Below, piece by piece: positions 24,186-36,800 of a DNA stretch of 64,000 bases. The stretch lies in contig NC_135567.1 of the NCBI RefSeq assembly GCF_964340395.1, positions 4,463,399 to 4,527,398 of the forward strand, written 5' to 3'. This DNA is from Glandiceps talaboti (Eukaryota > Hemichordata > Enteropneusta > Spengelidae). A program made the position numbers and the translations under genes. Numbering within the stretch: the stretch's first letter is position 1; the number at the start of each line of letters is the position of its first letter. The notes below the pieces were generated by a model that saw only the letters and a program-made list of their open reading frames with translations, had not been told where the DNA came from and made no database searches.

Positions 24186-24432
24186 ACTGACGTTTAAGCT
24201 TCCGGTTTAACACCGGTTGGTCAGCGGTTCAACGACGTGTACGGCTCGACCGGAAGAGAACCGGCAGTGGCAACCGTTGTTTACGTCGGTGAACCGCTCG
24301 GCTTATCCGCTTCACTGATAGTCCGACGTGTAAGGCGTGGCTTAAACTTCCTTCAACCGGCATAGTTAAGCTCGACTTATACGTCGGATAGAGTGAGCCG
24401 GGAGGGTGACATCGCCTGCGTTCGGTCGAAAA
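24186..24432. promoter_or_regulatory. CpG-dense patch
   Basis: About 27 CpG dinucleotides in roughly 245 bp, against almost none in neighbouring kilobases, with repeated CCGG and ACCGG words. It could be a small CpG island, a short element of foreign composition or the head of a SINE. No tRNA-type box B was recognised. Confidence 0.4.
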
Positions 24433-26541
24433 CATGTTACACTTTTACAACATTAAAAGCTGGTATTTATCAAACTTGACTACTTGTGACTGTATTACGT
24501 AGGCTAGTAACAGTACACAACAAACATATCCGCATCAGCAGATTCCATGACATAGAGAAAATACACACTGGGTCGGCCAGTGAAATCAAACACCATGGGA
24601 TATGATATATGCCTATTTTAATACACTTTCATAAACAGCTACAAAATGCTCATCAGTATAAATTCCGTATGTATTTTGTGTGTTTGAAACTTTTAATGGT
24701 GACATACGATCGGGATCTTGGGGATTGTCTTAGCAAATAATATGCATGTTCACAATACTATGGTTGCAGTTCGTCACCACGGTCCGTGAAAAGGCTAACC
24801 TGCCAGAACGCACATCTGTCTGTCTTTGGTCACCTAAAGAGTGAATGACTTCCTATGTTAATCTTAATCATGTGTTAATTGCAGAGGGCGGGGCGGCTTC
24901 TCGTCGACTCCTGTCGAATCCACCTAATACATGCGAAGTCTAGACAACTGTCTCCATCAGGGGGAGATACAATGTGTCAGTTTTGTAAACGAAGCGAAGT
25001 ATGAGGTCAATGTGACGTCTCATGATGCATGATGCAACAACACAACGTTTACGTAGAGTAGAACCACAGACTATACTTGTCTGTGGTAGAACTAAGCTTA
25101 AATGTTTTCTAAACTTCAGTGGAAAGAAATTTTGTCAAGCATACACTGATTGTTTTCAAATTCTTAAAACATCTTAGAAAACTGAAGAGAGGAAGCAAAA
25201 TGTGACACCGAAAGACAAGATAGACGTACGGTACATGTACAGAAGGCGAGGCTCACAATGGACAATGATCGTGCGTGTCACGTGTAAGGCATCAGATGTA
25301 ATCGTGTAGCTAACCAAATGTTCTTGTACTGCAGTCGTTCTTGTAACAAGTATTGGAAATTGTCAGAAACCTGAGGATTTTATGACTGAATATGTTTCGA
25401 TCAAGAATTCCCATACTTTTAGTTAAATTTTCTAATGGCCGGGAGAAGCAAGACATTTTTTGAAACATTTTATAGTGCGACATTTGATACTTATAAGCGA
25501 CATTGCATATTGATGACGAGTACAATGATATAATTCATAAACAAATCTAACGTTGGCAACTCTTTTATTTCTGTAATGATCCTCAAATCTCAAAGACAAC
25601 TGTCTATTTTGTAAACATAGATCATACATCACTGCCTAGTCTAGTTCCTATACCTGTCGACTGTTCTCTACAATCTTTAGCTATGTGCATGTTGTGGAGA
25701 TGAACGTAACGCGAACTAACTACAAGATCAAACATGGAGGCATCAGAAAATATTTGTTTCGTTCGAATTTGAGAGTTAAGAAATCGTATTAAATTCTTTA
25801 CAGATTTCTCAAAAATTCGCTTCCATATGTTTTGGCACTTTCCAACAACAATCCTCGTAATGTAAATGACATCGACTGACATCGTAGTCAAACATACGGA
25901 CACAGAGCGGAGACCAAACTAGAGTACCGCGGTACTCACCCCACCACGACGTATGCATTTTTGCGTTTGTTTTGAAATAGCTGGGGTGGTACTCGTACAT
26001 ATCGGGATAACTCGGAGAGCACATGTTTGTTACTTTATTGACTTGTTCTCTGAGATGGGACATTGGGTTTTGAAATACAAGTTTAATCAATCATAAAACA
26101 GCCATAACCTATACTTTCAAAGAATTAGAACACGGAAGGAAAATAACGGGGACATCAATGACATTTCTACCAAACTCGAGATCGCACGTAGCTAGCTACC
26201 TAGAGTACAGTAAGCATGGAAGTTAAAGTTTAGTCCGCTCTGGTCCGTGCGATACTTGTTAATTTTGAAGCTTTCCCGATTATGTTGTCCAAACTCGACC
26301 TACATGTAATCTGTTATCTGTAAAAAAAAATTGTCATCTATCTAATGATTTTGGTGTTTTCAAATGTAGGTAATGATCGACCAAATGCCAACGCCAGTGT
26401 ACGTGTGCAACTGTAACTAGTACCTTGTACAAATAATACAAGTAAGTTAGTTCGTACAGGCCAAGAATCGCACAAATTGTCACTGTGTAACAGTGTTTGT
26501 ATGGTGCTGGAAGAGGTCCCTCAAAATATAATTTTCTCGGG

Positions 26542-26546
<5 letters not shown>
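24433..26546. other. single-copy region, no gene seen
   Basis: Contains a GC-box-like GGGCGGGGC near 24887-24895. Short minus frames at 25310-26090 overlap one another and show no domain. Confidence 0.45.
25063..25087. repeat. 9 bp perfect hairpin
   Basis: ACCACAGAC and GTCTGTGGT form a perfect stem with a 7-base loop; the sequence GTAGAAC precedes one arm and GGTAGAAC ends the other. Confidence 0.6.

Positions 26547-26600
<54 letters not shown>
26547..26600. repeat. (AT)n microsatellite
   Basis: A 54 bp AT run; the poly Tyr-Ile stretch in the overlapping minus frame comes from it. Confidence 0.97.
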
Positions 26601-26604
<4 letters not shown>

Positions 26605-26821
26605 AACACTGTCACTTCGAAAAAATATAACAAGGGACTCTTTGGATTAGACAAGAAGCACAAGTAACCAATATGTGTGAACAACCACTGATATGTTGAT
26701 AAACTACCTGGGTTGGATTGACCAAATGCTCCTTGCCTCCCAGATAAACAAACGTATTCTGTTGCACATGCGACAAACCTACTTCCGTAGCGTGGGCACA
26801 TAGCCTGGTTGCACCTACATG

Positions 26822-26990
26822 TAGTCTTGCTGCTAGACGTTCGGGCTTTCTTTCGATGCTATAACTATAAGCGAACGAAGTTCGCATGTGAGGGCCTGCC
26901 CGAACACTCGGATGTTCCATCCTCGATAGCGTTGTTCGGCTGTGTGTCGTATTTTATCGGAAGAACATCCGAGGGCTAGCTGATAGACTA
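26822..26990 (+). mobile_element. TAGTCT-ended MITE, fullest copy
   Basis: A 169 bp non-coding element from TAGTCTTGCTGCTAG to GCTGATAGACTA. Its ends match as imperfect inverted repeats (TAGTCTTGCTGCTAG against TAGTCTATCAGCTAG, 12 of 15). GGTTGCACCT occurs at 26807-26816 and again at 26991-27000, but five extra bases (ACATG) separate the left copy from the element end. The centre keeps the block GCCCGAACACTCGGATG that is missing from the copies at 14048 and 60178. Confidence 0.85.
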
Positions 26991-27434
26991 GGTTGCACCT
27001 TGGGCTTTAATTGGAAAATTGGATGGAACAATACCACAATTTACACATGAGCATCTTATATACAGTAATACGTCAGTATTTCCATACTTGTGTGTTATCA
27101 GCCAGTATTCAAACATTAAAAATCAAGATTCAAAACTCTACACGAGTCGAAAGGGGGGGGGGTTAAAACTGTGCTACATACGTATATAATCTTTCAATAG
27201 GAGTACGAGTCAGTTGACAAACAGCGGCAAGATAATAGTAACCAGGAAAGGCGAAAAATACGCATGACAAACGTTACGAGTAAAACATTCGTTGGGAGGG
27301 GGGCGGGGGTAAGAGTTCATTTCGTTATGCGTGCGTCAAAATCGCAATAAGATTTTTTAAATTCTTACTAAAATGGAATCAAGAGAGGCAATGCTATTTT
27401 TGTCATGAAGAAATGACAGAATCTTCGCCGACAT
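26991..27434. other. single-copy spacer with G-runs
   Basis: Poly-G tracts near 27153-27162 and GGGAGGGGGGCGGGGG near 27295-27310. No gene was seen. Confidence 0.5.
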
Positions 27435-27985
27435 ACACGGAGAGAGAGATACACGTTGTTCTCAAAAAAAAACCATATGGCCAATCGCAAGTAACCGCCA
27501 GGCTCAATCCCTGACCAGGGGAGGGGGTGTCCAGTAAATGAGTAACAAAACATCCACTACAAATATGGATTTCTGATTCACCAACAATTAAACAGAATTT
27601 CTTTTTACCGTTTATTCGGTCGTCACAACTATAGTATAAATAATGATACTTGACGAACGCACATACGTCAACCAATTTCTTGCGATTTGGATGATGAGCC
27701 GACTGCCAAAGGAAGGCGTTACACTTTAATATTGCAGACATCACCTCATTTTCTTGTACCTGCAACTCTTGGTTTTAAAAACATCCAATAGAGCTTTCAG
27801 GATTACCTAATGCCAAATTCGAGAGGTTAGACAAGGTGAGATTCACCGTACGCAAATACGCATATACGTGTATAAACAAGATACGTAATGGCATGTGATC
27901 TGTCAACGAAAATTAACGGAGTGCCACGTGACGAGTCGTTCGTTCAACCGCAGTGACAACTTTTATAGGACCTTCACGATAATTT
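27435..27985 (+). repeat. diverged relic of the composite unit body
   Basis: Aligns with about 8440-8960 of unit B. Shared words include TACCTGCAACTCT, ATGCCAAATT, GAGATTCA followed by CGTAC, GCAAGTAACC and GTTCAACCG or GTTCAATCG. It includes the 381 bp segment missing from units A and D. Many substitutions and indels show it is much older than the copies in the segmental duplication. No satellite is attached. Confidence 0.8.
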
Positions 27986-28660
27986 ATTTGAATAGACTAT
28001 GTGGAGAGGGCATCGCCAAAACGCTCCTATAGGAAGGTTCTAAGTTAGGCCATGTGTCGGTAGAACATGAAACGAATACAACATAAATCCGTTTGACGTG
28101 ACCTGTAAACTTGGACTAAAATCTCGTAGACAGCCAGCGTGGTGTATTGTGAAGGTGTTTTTCGGCTTACCCAAGAAGTTGATGGATCGACCATGGAAGT
28201 AGTGGGTTATACTTCCATGGATCGACCGATGTTGATTCAATCCTTCTATTAACGTGAAAATCAAAAGTTTTTTCGTCTAAAATAGCCTTTTTTTCAGAAA
28301 TAGATTAATAATTCAAAACTGATTTGTCCATGTTTTCACGTGACACTTGAAACATCTGAAAGCCGTCGTCAATGCCCCTGGTCAATGCGTTCATCACTGT
28401 CATGGTGCGGCGTTCAACATCAACGCGACAAATTACGGTAACGACGTCCGAACACAGTTCCTCTGATAGATGCGTGCGAATAAAAATACGACTTAACAAC
28501 TTGAACAATAAAAGGCATTAGACCTAGTAATTACAAGTTCTAGTTTCAAAAAGCTCACATATATCTGCAAAGAAATAACTTATATTATGTATGGACGCTA
28601 AAGTTGATTTCCACTGTTAGTATTGTACAACGCTATAGTGGAGCGGGGTGGGGTGGTACT
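27986..28660. other. single-copy spacer with hairpin
   Basis: CCATGGAAGTA (28191-28201) and TACTTCCATGG (28210-28220) form a perfect 11 bp stem with an 8-base loop, with GGATCGACC-like words on both sides. No gene was recognised. Confidence 0.55.
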
Positions 28661-28825
28661 TAGTCTATCAGCTAGCCCTCGGATGTTCTTCCGATAAAAT
28701 ACGACACACAGCCGAACAACGCTATCGAGGATGGAACATCCGTTCGGGCAGGCCCTCACATGCGAACTTCGTTCGCTTATAGTTATAGCATCGAAAGAAA
28801 GCCCGAACGTCTAGCAGCAAGACTA
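28661..28825 (-). mobile_element. TAGTCT-ended MITE, inverted copy
   Basis: The same element as at 26822 but in the opposite orientation, 165 bp. It is flanked directly by GGTGGTACT at 28652-28660 and 28826-28834, a clean 9 bp target duplication. It differs from the 26822 copy by a 4 bp deletion (ACTC) in the central block. Confidence 0.9.
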
Positions 28826-30816
28826 GGTGGTACTGTATCTTTACACATTACAATATGTGTGATTCAAGTCCATTTCTAACATTCCGTGTGGGTACATTAA
28901 CTGAATTCGAACCGATTTTAACTGAATCGATTCATATGGGGACATGCCTTATTACGCTACCTTTTGAAAGTGTCTTTGTAAGTGATAAACGATTCTGATT
29001 GTGGTTTGTGATTACTAAGCTGATTGACTGTATTTTCGTCCTGATCAATACAATAAATTGTTCGAGTTCGTTTGAATTGTATGCTGTCCATTTTCCATGC
29101 AATCCCCTGCAAACTACAAAATCGTGTTTCATCCCATCTTTCTATGCGTGATCCTTCATGATACATCCATGGACGATGATGGTAGTGGTGACGGGGGAGG
29201 GGGTATAGTACTCGACTAGCTTTCGTAATTTAAAAATTCAATTGTAAAATGGAAAGTGTTTCGGGTGTTTATGGGCGGTTTAATGATTACATGTACAAGC
29301 CAAGTTTGTACTATTATCACGATAACACATAAAGTTGAAAACATCGTAACATTCACCTGTCACGTGCACACACAAATACGTTCTCCGATAAAAGGAGTGT
29401 CGTGTCCGCCACAATAAAAGCATCCCTTTTCACATGTATTTGTCTGTACGTGGATGTACCTACAGTTTCAACTTTAGGCACCATACCACAAGTCAGATTT
29501 CCCCCAACTTTGAAATTATAGGGGCTAACACGACTAAAGTGGGAAGTGGTGGCAATCGTACTTCGTATTCGATGTGTCACCGTAATCAGTTAGAAATGGC
29601 GATTTTCTGTTTAATTTTCTCTCTTAATGAAGTTTGCGCATATCCAGACATATGTGCACACACAGACACACGTTTTAGGGCAACCACATATTCAAAAAAG
29701 ATAACTATCGTATACCAGGTTTATCGGGTATTTGATATCACTTGTAGATATGTATGGCCATCGGGTATATATCCTTCTACTAAGTTCTAGGATTGTCGTA
29801 ATGTACGCACTACCCATCCCCGGTGAAGTACAATTTTGTCTATATTGGTAACATGATGATATCGTTTCCTCGACCGTGTATACGTCCTGCAATATGTAAA
29901 CAGTTATAGGCAGCTCTAAAAAATAAGTTTTGTGAAAATCACACCGAGTATTTACGTTTCGACATGTACGTACAAACAGGCAAGTATCTTCTTGCTTGTC
30001 TGTGTTGTCTGTGGTTTACAGAACAAGCATATAACAGCTTAGCAGACAATGTTTACGCAAGAACGATTGGCAGTTGTTTATGTTGCCATAACATCGAGGC
30101 TTACTTTGCGAAGTCAGCTTACGAGCAGTGGTTTTTTCGTCCAAATGACAACTTTGTTGCAAGAAAAATCTTTCATGACAGTAATACGATTAAACATATA
30201 TTCATAATTTCGTTCATTGGAAATTGGGAAGTGAAATCTCGACAAGTAAAATGTAGATTGATTTTGATATCGGACCGACACCTATGCTTATGCTGTTAAT
30301 CTTTTGTTAGTGTCTGTTTTTTTGGATGCAAATTAGACAACGCCACTGCCCGTATAGTACAATAGAACATAGACCGGTGGAGGGTCTATGAATAGACACG
30401 TCTTTTCCCCATTGTTATACCGGCACTAACAGCTGGTTTTTCCCGTCTGTCACACTGACACCACTCGCAAGTAACTTCGGAACACTAGCGTAACCCTTTC
30501 CGACACCAAAATGTCGGATTTTCTACACCTTGTCAGCCCATTCAACAACACAGTCTTACGTTACAGACAGTTTAGGTCTTAACTGAAGTGTAACACTTCA
30601 ACATTTCTATAAATCCTAACGCTGAACCATGTATTAGGCATTATTGGTAGATCGACGTACACGTCGTGTAACGTCGTAAGTGTGAAGTTTACGATGAATA
30701 AGTTTTTGCCGGTCACACCTGAGGAAATTTAAGCCGGCTTAATCGACGGCAAATGAAGCGGAGCCGACGCGATTACGTTAGCTTATTAAAGCTTAAACGT
30801 CTGTTTTCATGCAGTG
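28826..30816. other. single-copy region, no gene confirmed
   Basis: Open frames at 29434-29790 and 29964-30299 show no recognisable domain. CATAGACC (30368-30375) and GGTCTATG (30383-30390) form an 8 bp stem. The stretch ends at the start of the 30 bp array. Confidence 0.45.
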
Positions 30817-33800
30817 ATTATGATATGGCATGAAGACAGTACATATATTGTGATATGGCATGAAGACAGTACATATATTGTGATATGGCATGAAGACAGT
30901 ACATATATTATGATATGGCATGAAGACAGTACATATATTATGATATGGCATGAAGACAGTACATATATTGTGATATGGCATGAAGACAGTACATACATTA
31001 TGTTATGGCATGAAGACAGTACATATATTGTGATATGGCATGAAGACAGTACATATATTATGATATGGCATGAAGACAGTACATATATTGTGATATGGCA
31101 TGAAGACAGTACATTTATTGTGATATGGCATGAAGACAGTACATATATTATGATATGGCATGAAGACAGTACATATATTATGATATGGCATGAAGACAGT
31201 ACATATATTGTGATATGGCATGAAGACAGTACATATATTATGATATGGCATGAAGACAGTACATACATTATGATATGGCATGAATACAGTACATATATTA
31301 TGATATGGCATGAAGACAGTACATATATTGTGATATGGCATGAAGACAGTACATTTATTGTGATATGGCATGAAGACAGTACATATATTATGATATGGCA
31401 TGAAGACAGTACATATATTATGATATGGCATGAAGACAGTACATATATTATGATATGGCATGAAGACAGTACATATATTATGATATGGCATGAAGACAGT
31501 ACATACATTATGATATGGCATGAAGACAGTACATACATATGATATGACATGAAGACAGTACATATATTATGATATGGCATGAAGACAGTACATATATTAT
31601 GATATGGCATGAAGACAGTACATATATTGTGATATGGCATGAAGACAGTACATATATTATGATATGGCATGAAGACAGTACATACATTATGATATGGCAT
31701 GAATACAGTACATATATTATGATATGGCATGAAGACAGTACATATATTATGTTATGGCATGAAGACAGTACATATATTATGTTATGGCATGAAGACAGTA
31801 CATATATTATGATATGGCATGAAGACAGTACATATATTATGATATGGCATGAAGATAGTACATATATTATGATATGGCATGAAGACAGTACATATATTGT
31901 GATATGGCATGAAGACAGTACATATATTGTGATATGGCATGAAGACAGTACATATATTATGATATGGCATGAAGATAGTACATATATTATGATATGGCAT
32001 GAAGACAGTACATATATTGTGATATGGCATGAAGACAGTACATATATTGTGATATGGCATGAAGACAGTACATATATTGTGATATGGCATGAAGACAGTA
32101 CATATATTATGATATGGCATGAAAACAGTACATATATTATGATATGGCATGAAGACAGTACATATATTATGATATGGCATGAAGACAGTACATATATTAT
32201 GTTATGGCATGAAGATAGTACATATATTATGATATGGCATGAAGACAGTACATATATTGTGATATGGCATGAAGACAGTACATATATTGTGATATGGCAT
32301 GAAGACAGTACATATATTGTGATATGGCATGAAGACAGTACATATATTATGATATGGCATGAAGACAGTACATATATTGTGATATGGCATGAAGACAGTA
32401 CATATATTGTGATATGGCATGAAGACAGTACATATATTATGATATGGCATGAAGACAGTACATATATTGTGATATGGCATGAAGACAGTACATTTATTGT
32501 GATATGGCATGAAGACAGTACATATATTGTGATATGGCATGACGACAGTACATATATTATGATATGGCATGAAGACAGTACATATATTATGATATGGCAT
32601 GAAGACAGTACATATATTATGATATGGCATGAAGACAGTACATATATTATGATATGGCATGAAGACAGTACATATATTATGATATGGCATGAAGACAGTA
32701 CATATATTGTGATATGGCATGAAGACAGTACATATATTATGATATGGCATGAAGACAGTACATACATTATGATATGGCATGAATACAGTACATATATTAT
32801 GATATGGCATGAAGACAGTACATATATTATGATATGGCATGAAGACAGTACATATATTATGATATGGCATGAAGACAGTACATATATTATGATATGGCAT
32901 GAATACAGTACATATATTATGTTATGGCATGAAGATAGTACATATATTATGATATGGCATGAAGACAGTACATATATTGTGATATGGCATGAAGACAGTA
33001 CATATATTGTGATATGGCATGAAGACAGTACATATATTGTGATATGGCATGAAGACAGTACATATATTGTGATATGGCATGAAGACAGTACATATATTGT
33101 GATATGGCATGAAGACAGTACATATATTATGATATGGCATGAAGACAGTACATATATTGTGATATGGCATGAAGACAGTACATATATTGTGATATGGCAT
33201 GAAGACAGTACATATATTATGATATGGCATGAAGACAGTACATATATTGTGATATGGCATGAAGACAGTACATTTATTGTGATATGGCATGAAGACAGTA
33301 CATATATTATGATATGGCATGAAGACAGTACATATATTATGATATGGCATGAAGACAGTACATATATTATGATATGGCATGAAGACAGTACATATATTGT
33401 GATATGGCATGAAGACAGTACATATATTATGATATGGCATGAAGACAGTACATACATTATGATATGGCATGAATACAGTACATATATTATGATATGGCAT
33501 GAAGACAGTACATATATTATGTTATGGCATGAAGACAGTACATATATTATGTTATGGCATGAAGACAGTACATATATTATGATATGGCATGAAGACAGTA
33601 CATATATTATGATATGGCATGAATACAGTACATATATTATGTTATGGCATGAAGATAGTACATATATTATGATATGGCATGAAGACAGTACATATATTAT
33701 GATATGGCATGAAGACAGTACATATATTATGATATGGCATGAAGACAGTACATATATTATGTTATGGCATGAAGATAGTACATATATTATGATATGGCAT

Positions 33801-36800
33801 GAAGACAGTACATATATTATGTTATGGCATGAAGACAGTACATATATTATGATATGGCATGAAGACAGTACATATATTATGATATGGCATGAAGACAGTA
33901 CACATATTATGATATGGCATGAAGACAGTACATATATTATGATATGGCATGAAGACAGTACACATATTATGATATGGCATGAAGACAGTACATATATTGT
34001 GATATGGCATGAAGACAGTACATATATTGTGATATGGCATGAAGACAGTACATATATTGTGATATGGCATGAAGACAGTACATACATGTATATTGTGATA
34101 TGGCATGAAGACAGTACATATATTATGATATGGCATGAAGACAGTACATATATTATGATATGGTATGAAGACAGTACATATATTGTGATATGGCATGAAG
34201 ACAGTACATATATTGTGATATGGCATGAAGACAGTACATACATGTATATTGTGATATGGCATGAAGACAGTACATATATTATGATATGGCATGAAGACAG
34301 TACATATATTATGATATGGCATGAAGACAGTACATATATTGTGATATGGCATAATGACAGTACATATATTGTGATATGGCATGAAGACAGTACATATATT
34401 ATGATATGGCATGAAGACAGTACATATATTATGACATGGCATGAAGACAGTACATATATTGTGATATGGCATGAAGACAGTACATACATGTATATTGTGA
34501 TATGGCATGAAGACAGTACATATATTATGATATGGCATGAAGACAGTACATATATTATGATATGGTATGAAGACAGTACATATATTGTGATATGGCATGA
34601 AGACAGTACATATATTGTGATATGGCATGAAGACAGTACATACATGTATATTGTGATATGGCATGAAGACAGTACATATATTATGATATGGCATGAAGAC
34701 AGTACATATATTATGATATGGCATGAAGACAGTACATATATTGTGATATGGCATAATGACAGTACATATATTGTGATATGGCATGAAGACAGTACATATA
34801 TTATGATATGGCATGAAGACAGTACATATATTGTGATATGGCATGATGACAGTACATATATTGTGATATGGCATGAAGACAGTACATATATTATGATATG
34901 GCATGAAGACAGTACATATATTATGATATGGCATAATGACAGTACATATATTGTGATATGGCATGATGACAGTACATATATTGTGATATGGCATGATGAC
35001 AGTACATATATTGTGATATGGCATGAAGACAGTACATATATTGTGATATGGCATGATGACAGTACATATATTGTGATATGGCATGAAGACAGTACATATA
35101 TTATGATATGGCATGAAGACAGTACATATATTGTGATATGGCATAATGACAGTACATATATTGTGATATGGCATGAAGACAGTACATATATTATGATATG
35201 GCATGAAGACAGTACATATATTATGATATGGCATGATGACAGTACATATATTGTGATATGGCATGAAGACAGTACATACATGTATATTGTGATATGGCAT
35301 GAAGACAGTACATATATTATGATATGGCATGAAGACAGTACATATATTATGATATGGTATGAAGACAGTACATATATTGTGATATGGCATGAAGACAGTA
35401 CATATATTGTGATATGGCATGAAGACAGTACATACATGTATATTGTGATATGGCATGAAGACAGTACATATATTATGATATGGCATGAAGACAGTACATA
35501 TATTATGATATGGCATGAAGACAGTACATATATTGTGATATGGCATAATGACAGTACATATATTGTGATATGGCATGAAGACAGTACATATATTATGATA
35601 TGGCATGAAGACAGTACATATATTATGATATGGCATGATGACAGTACATATATTATGATATGGCATGAAGATAGTACATATATTGTGATATGGCATGAAG
35701 ACAGTACATATATTATGATATGGCATGAAGACAGTACATATATTATGATATGGCATGATGACTACATATATTATGATATGGCATGAAGATAGTACATATA
35801 TTGTGATATGGCCTGAAGACAGTACATATATTGTGATATGGCATGAAGACAGTACATATATTATGATATGGCATGAAGACAGTACATATATTATGATATG
35901 GCATGAAGACAGTACATATATTGTGATATGGCATGAAGTCAGTACATATATTATGATATGGCATGAAGACAGTACATATATTATGATATGGCATGAAGAC
36001 AGTACATATATTATGATATGGCATGAAGACAGTACATATATTGTGATATGGCATGAAGTCAGTACATATATTATGATATGGCATGAAGATAGTACATATA
36101 TTATGATATGGCATGAAGACAGTACATATATTATGATATGGCATGAAGACAGTACATATATTGTGATATGGCATGAAGACAGTACATATATTGTGATATG
36201 GCATGATGACAGTACATATATTATGATATGGCATGAAGACAGTACATATATTATGATATGGCATGAAGACAGTACATATATTGTGATATGGCATGAAGAC
36301 AGTACATATATTATGATATGGCATGAAGACAGTACATATATTATGATATGGCATGAAGATAGTACATATATTATGATATGGCATGAAGACAGTACATATA
36401 TTATGATATGGCATGAAGACAGTACATATATTGTGATATGGCATGAAGACAGTACATATATTATGATATGGCATGAAGACAGTACATATATTATGATATG
36501 GCATGATGACAGTACATATATTATGATATGGCATGAAGATAGTACATATATTATGATATGGCATGAAGACAGTACATATATTATGATATGGCATGAAGAC
36601 AGTACATATATTATGATATGGCATGAAGACAGTACATATATTATGATATGGCATGAAGACAGTACATATATTATGATATGGCATGAAGACAGTACATATA
36701 TTATGATATTGCATGAAGACAGTACATATATTGTGATATGGCATAAAGACAGTACATATATTGTGATATGGCATAAAGACAGTACATATATTGTGATATG

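Noticed and set aside
24186-24432. tRNA-derived SINE head
   Set aside because: No convincing A or B box pair and no tail repeat could be seen.
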